Source: Rhea pennata (lineage: Eukaryota > Chordata > Aves > Rheiformes > Rheidae). Taken from it: a DNA stretch of 64,000 bases. Shown piece after piece: positions 1-9,360 of the stretch (within the stretch, counting starts at the first letter, position 1; every line of letters begins with the position of its first letter). Location of the stretch: assembly GCF_028389875.1 (NCBI RefSeq), contig NC_084702.1, positions 61,296,553-61,360,552 of the forward strand, given 5' to 3'. A program made the translations under genes and the position numbers. The notes beneath the pieces are model-generated. The model had not been told where the DNA came from, did no database searches, and worked only from the letters and a program-made list of their open reading frames with translations.

Positions 1-2269
1 ATCAGACCTCTACTTTCTATAGCGCTCACTTATTTTCTATTCAATAATTCATGTTTTCAATTGTTTTATATAATGATGATCTCCTGAATTCCTTTTCCAT
101 TTCTAGCAGCAGGAAAGTGTTTCTGCTTCATGAGTCAGACATGATAAAAAAATTGATATGAACAGTTAGTTTACTGACTGTCCACTGTATCTGAAATTCA
201 AGCTTATTGGATGTCAGAGGACTTAGTGAAACTTTATGGTTATATGTAAAATACGGTACAGTTTCCTAAGTGCTGTTGTGCTGAAACATAACAGGATTAA
301 AATCAGTGCTGTAGTCAGTGGTAAATATCATTAAACAAAATCTACTACCCTCTGACTTGGGTGTTTTAGTATTGGTTCATTTCTTGTATATGCATACTAC
401 AAGTGAACTTGTCCCACTTTATTTACCACTACTTACGAAGTATAAAACAATTATAGAAGCATCTTCTTTGACATAGAACGGGTGGATATTATTTGCTTCC
501 TAATTAAATTGCTTTATTTTTCTGATCTTATTGTACTTGTTATTTCTTTAATACATTTACCTTCAAAGTTATATTTTCTGTCTCAGTTTTGAAGCATTTC
601 TACTGCACTTAGATAAACTATTTTCCTTCAACCCATAGATAAAATATAATGGTTTGTAAGGATGGCATCTCATTATTACAACAGGAAATGAAGAGACAAA
701 ATAACATGTCTCCAATTATTTTCTGTATGTCAAAATTACCATCATAGGCATCTCTGTTAAGAATTGTGGTGCCATTCTGAAGGAATAAGAGATAACAGCA
801 GTTCATCTAGTAGACTATTAATCTACCAGGAAGATACAGAAGCAACAAAATTGGTATTTTCTGGAACACTGTATTCTTTTTATTTGTCTGAGTATTTCTT
901 GAAAGCATGGACATGTTTTTAAACAGAGATGTGAAGGGTTAAGAATCCTAACTACCTTAAAATGGCATTTTTCTCTTGAGATAAAATGCTACATTTTATT
1001 TTATGGATCTCTCTGCATTTAGGTGTGATTCACACAGAGAACTCTGAGATGCTAATACAAGGCTAATGGGTGGGTACGGCTGAAGCAGCAGTTCTCATGT
1101 TCAAGCCTCAACTCACTAGGGAGGTTCCAATCTCCTGTGAGGAGGCTCAGGCAAGTTCCAGGAAAATGAAAAAGAAATGTATTTTTCTAAATCATTTTCA
1201 GTTACAACTCTCAAATGTAGAATGTTCTGTTGCTATTGAGTCTTCAGCAGAGTTAGTACTTTTGAGGGTTCTGTGGTGAAATAAGAAAGGCAAGCAAGAA
1301 CAAAAAATCCACCTTGAATGCATATTGGATATATTGTCAGAAATGTATCATCATTAATTTTTTTTTTTCAGATAAAGCTGCTAGGTCCCTTTAAAGCAGT
1401 AGGGAAGTGTAAATATTTTGTGCTTTAGGAACAAAAGGTTCTGGCAGTGGTTTAGCACATTGATCTGAAAAACAACTGGTCATACGCATGTATTTTAAAA
1501 TGTAAATGTAAAAATAAAGATTATTAGATGACTGGAATGAAAGTTAGATATTTAATTATAATTGCACTTTTACCTTAATACTATGTAGTGGCTAATGCCT
1601 TGTAGTAGAGTTTCCACTTCTGTAATGTAGAGGTAGTGATATCATGTTTGTATTGTTGAATGAAGTGGATGAAAAACTGTGTAAATGCAAAAACAATTAA
1701 TACTGTTACAAAGTATAAAGTAGCTACATAAATGACATAACCCAGTGCTATAATTAGTATATACTGATTTCAGTATGTACATTATGCTTGCTTATTATGA
1801 AGACTGTTTTAAATGAAACCTGGGTAATCCTGTATTAAATAGGGGCATGATCACAGACACTGATCTGGCTTTGTGAGATGAAAGTTGAATAAAGATGATC
1901 TCCTGTCACCTCCATTTCGTTGAGGTTACCATCTCTATAGTCTGTTAATTTAACTGTTGGCTTGACTGGCTCTAACTTGGCATTAATTTTTTTAAAGTGT
2001 ATCATTTCACAGAACTGAGAGAGAGGCTGATCAGAGGAACCATTTAACTGGCAGAACAGAGAAGAGATTAGCTGCTGGGGAGAGAAAGGTGGTCTGGACG
2101 AGTTAAGGTGGAAGTACTGGATCCAGAATAATTAATGGGATTATTCCCTTGGAACCCTGTTCACAGAGAATTAGCTTTTATAGGTGCAGGCTCGGAGAAG
2201 TTCTTGAGGCATCCGAACAGAGAACCATAATATTTCTAAATTTTATTTCAGAAGACTTGCAAAAAAAGT
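1..2269. other. Non-coding upstream DNA, nothing recognised
   Basis: AT-rich sequence without a convincing gene, RNA or repeat. The short open frames here lack family resemblance and codon structure. In other vertebrates the PDE4D7 first exons lie 5' of the D4 exon, so this stretch may be intronic to a longer PDE4D transcript; that is inference. Confidence 0.5.
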
Positions 2270-2464
2270 TTATTTTGACCATTATTCTTTTATTCTTTCT
2301 CTCTCTAACTGGGATAATTTCAATTTTTCTACTGACCTTTGTAAATGGAAGTAGTAACAAGAGAGGAATAAGGTACTCAAATTATTTTTATTTACTTATA
2401 TTAATAGTCACTGTATTCTCTACTTTTTGAAAAACTAAAGATTTGGCTCCAAAGAATTTGTAAT
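2270..2464 (+). repeat. Left arm of a long inverted repeat
   Basis: This arm is the reverse complement of 4372-4556. Bases 2325-2428 are identical over 104 bases to the reverse complement of 4409-4512. Outside that core the arms differ by substitutions and by an indel of about 10-13 bases (near 2308-2322). The arms are separated by about 1.9 kb. No known transposon terminus was recognised at the outer edges. The arm also contains a small open frame with a hydrophobic stretch, which is probably fortuitous. Confidence 0.93.
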
Positions 2465-4371
2465 GCAGGAAAATACATATTCATATATTGTTAGTTTCAT
2501 TCTTGAAACCTGGCATTACAGTAAAGTTTTAAAAAGTGATTTACCCAAGGAAAGCATGTGTCAAACTCTGAGTGATTTTAATGTGAGTTAAGTGCCCAAA
2601 GGGGGGGACTGGTGCTTAAAAAAACTTTGGGGGTCTGCAGAATAACAGCACTGAAATTTCTTAAGTGAGTAAGCTAATTTCCAGACTAGGACTCAAGCTC
2701 TTAAAATCATTTACATCTGTCTATCTGTCTGTATTTCATCTTATTACTACTATAAATTCTTCCACATCCTCCAAAAGCCACTGCAACAACCATTACTCCT
2801 TTCTCAAAATATTAAAAATCCCCATTTTAATAAATGGAAAGAAAATAGTTTCCCACTATAGCGAGCCATGACTTGCCACACTCTAATATAAATTTAAAAT
2901 AACTTCTGATTGTACTGTAGCTGTTGGTAGGATTGTTAAGAGTTCATGTAAAAGAAAGGCTTTGGAGCTATAAGGATGCATGCGTGCAATTTTATTCTTG
3001 TTATTCATACAGTGCCTTAAATTCAAAGATCTGCTATGTTAGTCAGTAAAAATTCCTACCCTGTAGAGGATACAAAAAATACCTTAAAAAATCAAGTCTT
3101 CCGTCACAGTTTGTTAAAGCGTTGGGATCTGTTGTCTTCTCTATATCTGGACAGTCTCAAAAGTCATAGAACTGTTAGGTTAACCAAATTCTACAAAATT
3201 AATAAAAGGTTAGTAAGACTTAGTAAAGATTAAGATGGTCTGATTTTACACCTTTCTTATTTTATTTTATATGAGTATTGACAAATGTGCTTCACTTCTA
3301 GAAAAATGGTAGTTATTTTCTGTATTGGCAATTAAGATTGCGATAAATTTAGTCAGCAGTTGAAGTTATCACAAGTACTACAGGATAATGGAAAATTTAA
3401 GGCTTTAGTCTGCAACACTGGTTTCAGTGGACAAGCATATTCGGAAAGTCCCTCTCTGAGTGTTTGAACACCACCATCATTCCAAGTTTATGAAACCAGA
3501 TCATTGACTTGGGCTAGACCAGTTCAATGACCTGTGAAACAAGGTTCAGTGATCTGATCCACAGCATGCTTCTAGACACCATTGCTCTGCCACAGCTGAA
3601 GTGTAAGGAATCACAGCATAGTAATAATCACAAGTTGTTCTATTAAGCATAATTTATAATTACTTTTTAAATGGCATTTTACAAACGTATGTGATTATGG
3701 ATTGAGATTATAGTTGTTGGCAATAGTGGCATACATATTGCATTGTATAATAATTTTCTATTTCATATAAAAATATCCTTTAAGATTTAAGATTAAGATA
3801 TCTATTTCCTAAACAGAGGGTGAGTAAAAAGGCAGAAGTGTGGGGTAGATTGAAGTGCAGGAAATTGGTAGTGAACTAGAAAGTTACTGATATTTAATCT
3901 GTCTTTGCTCATACTGATTGAAAGTTACCTCCATTAATTGTGAACTAAAAGATGTGCATTTAAAATGCATCATAACTACATGTGTCTAACTTCTAATTTC
4001 AGCAGAAAAGCCAAAAACACTTCCAGGGTTGGATTCTTAACAAAAACGGCTGTCAGTAAAGCTATCTCAGCAAAACTTTCTTATACTTAAATCAATGTAT
4101 ACACTAACGCAGTTCAAATTACCGACCCAAAGTGAAACAAGCCAGCCAGGTAAAGGTTTATCTACTTTTATGCAGGCCACATTGGCATGAAAATACAACA
4201 GGGCCTTTGTACAAAAAAAGACCTAACAAAAAAACCTAATAAATATATTACCTGAAAAAAGATTCCTGTAGATGAATTCTGATGCAGTTTTTCCATCCTA
4301 CTTGAGAAAGTTCTGGCACTGTGATGTGTAGGTGGTGTATACTTCTGCTACCTTATGGAATAACACGGTAT
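2465..4371. other. Spacer between inverted-repeat arms, nothing recognised
   Basis: AT-rich non-coding sequence of about 1.9 kb. One small perfect stem is visible, CCCAAAG near 2594 against CTTTGGG near 2626. No coding evidence and no transposase-like frame was seen. Confidence 0.5.
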
Positions 4372-4556
4372 ATTACAAATTCTTTGGAGCAAAATCTTTA
4401 GGTTTTGTAAAAAGTAGAGAATACAGTGACTATTAATATAAGTAAATAAAAATAATTTGAGTACCTTATTCCTCTCTTGTTACTACTTCCATTTACAAAG
4501 GTCAGTAGAAAATTTGAAAGAGGGAGAAAGAGTAAAAGAATAATGACCAAAATAAA
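4372..4556 (-). repeat. Right arm of the long inverted repeat
   Basis: Reverse complement of 2270-2464, with a 104-base identical core at 4409-4512. The right arm is about 10 bases shorter because of the indel near 4514-4530. A transcript crossing both arms could fold into a long duplex of nearly 200 base pairs. Confidence 0.93.
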
Positions 4557-4699
4557 ATGGTATATTTCTCAGAGCAAATATTATTTTTTTTTTTAAATGG
4601 TACTATGTTATGATTGTCTGTTAAATTGTGTGCAGGCATTAAAACATCAGACGTACTGTTAACATATGGGAGCAAATGGGGATATCAGGACTGCTCTTA

Positions 4700-6062
4700 T
4701 GAATTCAAATCAAGATCAGGTAAGATTTACCCAGAGGGCGATGGCCAGTGTGAGGCTGCTGTCTGATAATCTGTGGACAGTCATGATGGTTAAGGAAGGT
4801 CCCAGACAACTGGGAAAGGGCTAATGGTACAGTCATCCTTAAAAAAGGCAAGGAGAAGAACCAAAGTAGGTCCTCCTAGGACCTACTTTGTACCTAGGAC
4901 CTTTAGCAGGAGGCTGGTCAGCCTCACCTCAATTGCTAGAACGGTCCATGCACATCTTCTTTGAATCTATTTCCTTATGTAAAGGACAGGAAGATAATCA
5001 GGACTGCTCAACATATGGACTACCAAGGGCAGATAATGCTTAGTGGACCTTAGTGCCTTCTATACTTAGATGACTGGCTATGCAGACAAGGAGAGAACAG
5101 TGGAAAAAGCATCCCTTGACTTTAGTAAGGCTTTTGATACTCTCCCCCATAATATTCTCATTTGCAAACCAAGAAAATCCGAGGCAATTACTGGGATTAA
5201 AGGTGGAGATGGGCAGCTCAGCATCTGTCTGGGAACTGGTAATGAACGCATGTTCATTACCTTGAGCAATTGATACTGGAGCCTATATTGCTCAATGTCT
5301 CCAGAAGCAATCTCCATGATGTGCACAATATGCAGATGACACTTGGCAAGGGAGAGTACCTACATGCCAAATGGTGGCAGATTGGGCCAGCAGGATTGGG
5401 CTCCATGAAGCTAAGACGGGAGAAGGGCAGGGCTTGGCACCTGGATGGGTTCACCCAAAGCACTCGCATGGGCCAGGGAGTGACCAGCTGGGTCACAAGC
5501 GTGCTGAAAAGGACTTGGGGGTTTCAGTGGACTGCAGGGTGGATATGAGCCAACAGTAGGCTCTCATCCTAAATAAGGGAAACTGCATGCCAAAGCGATT
5601 GTGGCCATCAGGTCAAGGGAAGTGATGGTGTCCCAGGAGAGGGCAACCACAATGACTGGGCCCTAGAGCACAAGACTGATGAGGAGAATCTGAATATATT
5701 TAGTTTGGTGTGGAGAAGATGAAAGGCAACAAAACAGGAGGCTGCATCTACTTGAAAGGCAGTTGCAAAGTAGGGTCAAGGTCAGCTTTTTTAGGAGTGG
5801 CACGCTATATAACACAAGGCAATAGCTACTGATTATGGCACAGGAGGATCAGGAGAAACTTCTCCATTAGGAATGTGATGCATCCACTGGAGCAGGTTAC
5901 CCAGGGTGGCTGGGGAATTTCTGTCTTTGGAAGTTTTTGAGACTCAGGCAAAGCCACAGCTGATGTGATGTGGTGTTGATGACAAGACTGTTTTGAGCAG
6001 AAGGTTGGACAACATGACCCCAGGAGGTCCCTTCCAAACAACATTTTTATGATTCTGTGAAA
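4700..6062 (+). mobile_element. Decayed CR1 LINE with reverse-transcriptase remnant and 3' end
   Basis: The 3' part of a chicken-repeat-1 non-LTR retrotransposon in + orientation. A segment near 4900-4945 matches the CR1 ORF2 stretch that encodes a VSLTS-like motif. Translation around 5100-5160 gives LDFSKAFDTLPHNIL, the conserved reverse-transcriptase segment. The 3' untranslated end is recognisable from about 5840 (GAGAAACTTCTCC..., then AGGTCCCTTCCAA near 6025) and closes with ATGATTCTGTGA at 6048-6060. Frames are broken by many stops and shifts, and the 5' end is missing, so it is an inactive, 5'-truncated copy. The left boundary is approximate. Confidence 0.9.
4862..4890. repeat. Perfect 13-bp stem palindrome inside the CR1 copy
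   Basis: CAAAGTAGGTCCT (4862-4874) is followed by a 3-base loop and its exact reverse complement (4878-4890). A further partial copy, CCTAGGACC, follows at 4893-4901. This is not part of the CR1 sequence as I know it, so it probably arose after insertion. Confidence 0.85.
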
Positions 6063-7639
6063 TTATAGGATTGCTCACAAAAGTATGTCTCATTTTAGGA
6101 GACAAGAAGGAACTGGTGATTGTGTACTACACTCATGGTACAATATGGGAATAGACATGAAGAGAGGGAGAGAAGGTATTTCTTTCTTTTTTTTTTTTTT
6201 TTTCCTTTTTTGTGGATTAGCATCCTATAGACCTACATCCCATATTGCAATTATCCCAGTTGTCTTCAATACTAGATTTCATTCTCTCCTCATGCCCCAC
6301 TTTTCTCCTTCAGTCTTCTTCCAATGTTCATGTCCTCCACATGCTGTCAAAGCTGTCACTGTCTGCTCCAATTTCCCCTACAGCTGTGAAAGAAGTACTG
6401 GTTTGGAATTAGTCTTGTATGACAGCATACATAACAGGGCAATCAGAACTGATAATTGGGTGAGCTCAAGCTGTATAGCCTTTCCTTCAGTGGAAACACT
6501 AACTTGGGTTTTTCCCAGTTTTCTCAGAATTTATTACAAATTATTATCTTACCTGAAATTGGTTGAGGAGCCTCCCAAAAAGGCAGGAAAAAAGAAATGA
6601 GGGGATGACTGATGTTTATCAGAATTCACTAGGGAGGTGCTCTTGGCTTGGAAAAACCAGGACTGGGACTTTTGACTAATAGGGAGAGAGTGGCATTATT
6701 TTTGAGGTGCATGCTCAGAGGATGAATCCTGACTGAAGGAGCTCTGTGTGTCTCGCAGGAAGACTGACTTATGAGTTGGAGAATGGAAAAAATATGTCAA
6801 CACATAAAAGATTTGGCATGGGTTATATTTCCATTTATATGAAATTAAGAAATGTAGAAAGAAATTTATGAAGTTTTAAATGATTGTAAATGTGAGAAGG
6901 AAGTGGAAAAAGGAGGGCAAGAACAATAGAGGAATTATATAGAGCAAGCAGAAGCTGTGCATGAAGCTGATCAGAACAGTCTAATGAGCAGATGAGCACT
7001 GATTAGGAAGAAAGTGTGTATTCTATAAAGACAGTGATGTGAGGGATGCCCTCTTGCTTAGAACTGATATGCTGGCAAAGAGAATGGAAGGACCTGACAA
7101 AAAATGTCTTAATGGTTTGCAAGTGGATGCCATTTCTCTTTTATATTTTGTCAGAAATGTAGTCACTATAATAATATTGTAAATAAAAAATGTTAGATAT
7201 AGAGTATTACTACACAGTATTGGATGAATGTAAATCCTGCTTAAGAAAATGAAGCAAAATTCCCCATCTATATTGGATTATTCATGGTATATGAGTGCAG
7301 AAATACTTGAAATACAAAATTAATTTTTAAACTGCTTTCTTAGGATGAAATTACTGCTTGGTAAATTTGACAAACGCTTGTAGTGATTTTGTACAGTAGT
7401 TTCAAACTCCGAAACTTGTTTAAGATGGAAAAGTTGTTTATAATGGAAAAGCTTTGCTCAAGCAGCAGGCTCAGCGCCGCTATAATTAAACCTTCCTTGC
7501 ACTGATTTACAGCCCGTATTACTCGTAGGGGGGAGAGAGATTATTTTTCGGGGAAGATGGCAGACCAACGGAGGATTTCAGTTTGGGAAAGAGACGATTT
7601 CTGAACCTGATATGGTAAAGGTTGGAAGTACGATACGGG
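6063..7639. other. Non-coding DNA between the CR1 and the CpG island
   Basis: No gene recognised. A poly-T run lies at about 6186-6202. A 171-codon open frame across 6085-6600 is judged fortuitous: it spans the poly-T run as poly-Phe and resembles no known family. Near the right end, 7481-7490 reads TATAATTAAA, a TATA-like sequence at the shoulder of the island; its use is unknown. Confidence 0.5.
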
Positions 7640-8207
7640 GAATGGGGGCGGCAGGGGGAGTTCAGGGAGTAAGAACCCATTTTTAACTTCCTGCAAACTT
7701 AGCGGTGAAATTCAGCGCGAGCAACTTTGCCACCTGCCGTCGCTTTGCGCTGCGGGTCCCTCGGAGCGGGAGTCACGTCCAGGCAGCAGCGAAGGGCCGG
7801 TCTCCGGCGGCTCGGCCCCGCGGCGGGAGCGGAGCGGCGCCCTCCCGGCGGGCCGGGCCCGGCCCCGCGCCCGGCGCCCGCCCCTCGTCCCGGGCCTCCG
7901 CGGCCGGGCTCTCCGCCGGGCCCTCCGCCGCCTCCAGCGCACCCGCGGCGCCCTCTCGGCGGCGATCGCAGCCTGCTCCCGGCTCCAGCCTGGCTTCAAG
8001 TATTTCCGAGCGGGAAGCCAGCCCCCCGCTCCGCTCCGCTGCTCTCCTCCCCCTCTTCCTCCGCCCTCCTCCCGAGGGGCCGGCAGGACTCGGCGGCGCG
8101 GCGGCCCCCGCCGCTCCCACACCCGGGCGAGGGGCGGTGCGGCAGGAGCTGTCCAACTTTTCAGCACAGTTTCCCCGCCGCTGCCGGAGGAAGGCGGACG
8201 CCGCCGC

Positions 8208-8270
8208 GGCCCCGGCCCCGGCCCCGGCCCCGGCCCCGGCCCCGGCCCCGGCCCCGGCCCCGGCCCCGGC
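8208..8270 (+). repeat. Perfect (GGCCCC)10 hexanucleotide repeat
   Basis: Ten full GGCCCC units run from 8208 to 8267, followed by a partial GGC. On the opposite strand this is GGGGCC, the same motif as the human C9orf72 repeat. It ends 11 bases before the PDE4D4 ATG, so it lies in the leader of that transcript if transcription starts upstream. The + frames read Pro-Arg (in frame with PDE4D4), Ala-Pro and Gly-Pro; the - frames read Gly-Ala, Gly-Pro and Gly-Arg. The sense strand is C-rich (i-motif type) and the antisense strand can form G-quadruplexes. Confidence 0.97.
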
Positions 8271-8281
8271 GCGCCCGCACC

Positions 8282-8658
8282 ATGGAGGCAGAGCGCGGCG
8301 GCAGCGGCTTGTCCGCGCTGCCCGGCGGCAGCGACGGCGCCAGCGGCAGCGACGGCGCCGGAGGCAGCGGGAGCCTCCAAGCCCCCAAGCATCTGTGGCG
8401 GCACGAGCAGCACTACCCGCCGCAGCTGCGGCAGCACCAGTTCCTCCAGCACCAGCAGCCCCCCGCGCCGCCGCCGCCCGCCTCGCGGGGCCGCTGCCTG
8501 GCCGGGGCCCGCGTGAGGCACCGCGGCTACTCGGACACGGAGCGCTACCTCTGCTGCCGAGCGATGGACCGCGCTTCCTACGCCGTGGAGACCGGCCACC
8601 GGCCCGGCCTGAAGAAATCGCGGATGTCCTGGCCCTCCTCTTTCCAGGGACTGAGACG
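8282..8658 (+). CDS. PDE4D: PDE4D4-type first coding exon of cAMP phosphodiesterase 4D (partial gene)
   Basis: Encodes 125 codons plus two bases of the isoform-specific N-terminus of PDE4D4, a long form of the enzyme that hydrolyses cAMP to 5'-AMP. Recognisable blocks are MEAE at residue 1, [11 protein letters not shown] around residues 34-44, a short Gln/Pro stretch around 55-75, then [32 protein letters not shown] and [12 protein letters not shown], which closely match mammalian PDE4D4. The start is ATG in a strong context (A at -3, G at +4) and is the first ATG in over 600 bases. The exon ends with CG before the GT donor at 8659, giving Arg across the splice. UCR1, UCR2 and the catalytic domain are encoded beyond the window. 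Known for the family: the D4 N-terminus targets the enzyme and its Pro-rich part binds SH3 domains. Here the Pro-rich stretch looks much shorter than the human one. Confidence 0.95.
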
Positions 8659-8660
8659 GT
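8659..8660 (+). other. PDE4D: Splice donor of the PDE4D4 first exon
   Basis: GT within CG|GTAGGA directly after the last conserved PDE4D4-specific codon. It leaves a phase with two bases of a codon in the upstream exon, the same as the D5 donor at 55207. Confidence 0.88.
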
Positions 8661-9021
8661 AGGAGAGGGCTCGGCCCCGCGCTCCGGCCGTGTGTGTGTG
8701 CGTGCGGGGGGCGGCGGGGTGCCGCTCTCCCGCCCGCCATGGCTGCTGCCGCCCGGGGGCGGGGAGCCGGCGGGGGCCGCGGGGTGCCGGCTCGCCGCGG
8801 TCCCCCGTCTCACGGACCCGCTCGCTGCGGCGGGAAGGAGAAGAAAGAGGCGCCGTGCGGCAGCGGAGGCTCCGAGCGGGAGGTGGGGCCGGGCGGGCGG
8901 CGAGCCGAGGCCCCGGCAGCAGGAGCCGTGCGCGGGGAAGGGGCGGCGGGGCCGCCGGGCCGGGCGGCCGCGGGAGTGGCAGCGGGGCAGCTCGTCTGCC
9001 CCGGGCCCCCGGCAGGGCCCG

Positions 9022-9041
9022 CGGGGGGCGGGGGCGGGGGG
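9022..9041 (+). other. G-quadruplex candidate in the CpG island
   Basis: Three G-tracts of five or six bases separated by single C residues, in the + strand just downstream of the D4 exon. Four shorter G-runs can be drawn from them. Folding is inferred only. Confidence 0.6.
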
Positions 9042-9360
9042 CAGCCACCGGCACCGGCGCGTCGTCCCACACACGCCTGTCGGGGCTTGCAAAGGCGAAG
9101 GCTAAACACGTGGGTGGGAGAGGGACCGCGGCCGCGCGAGCGGAGCCGCGAGCGGCGCGGCCGGCGGAGCGGGGCCCTGCGTGCCGCCCCGCTGCCCGCG
9201 GCCGCGCCTCGCCCAGGCTGCCCGGGCTCCCCGGGAAGCGGCAGCGCTGGGGCGGAGCGGAAAGGGCGCCGGTCGGGTGCTCTTCCCTCCGCCGAAGTTA
9301 GCGCAGCGAGCGCTCCGGGAGCTGGGAGGCGCCTGGCGAATCCCGCGTTAGGGTCCTTCT

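Larger units (their letters stand above)
7640..9360. promoter_or_regulatory. PDE4D: CpG island and probable PDE4D4 promoter region
   Basis: Base composition changes abruptly from AT-rich flanks to very GC-rich, CpG-dense DNA at about 7640-7740, and back to AT-rich at about 9361. The PDE4D4 first exon lies in its centre. Such islands usually mark TATA-less, dispersed-start vertebrate promoters. No ATG occurs between 7645 and 8281, so any transcript starting in that span first meets the PDE4D4 start codon. All six frames are open for long distances here because GC-rich DNA lacks stops; those frames are not genes. The exact transcription start cannot be read from sequence. Confidence 0.85.

Noticed and set aside
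2149..2430. 93-codon frame with a hydrophobic, membrane-like stretch
   Set aside because: It coincides with the inverted-repeat arm. The hydrophobic residues come from T-rich DNA, and the opposite strand is also open.
5070..5559. Overlapping small frames resembling reverse transcriptase
   Set aside because: They are pieces of the decayed CR1 ORF2, not separate genes.
6085..6600. 171-codon open frame on the + strand
   Set aside because: It runs through a poly-T tract as poly-Phe, has no recognisable domain and directly abuts the CR1 3' end.
7705..9105. Long open frames of 160-466 codons on both strands across the CpG island
   Set aside because: They arise because GC-rich DNA lacks stop codons. 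Several begin at GTG or TTG, all are low-complexity Ala/Pro/Arg/Gly, and they overlap the real PDE4D4 exon in other frames.
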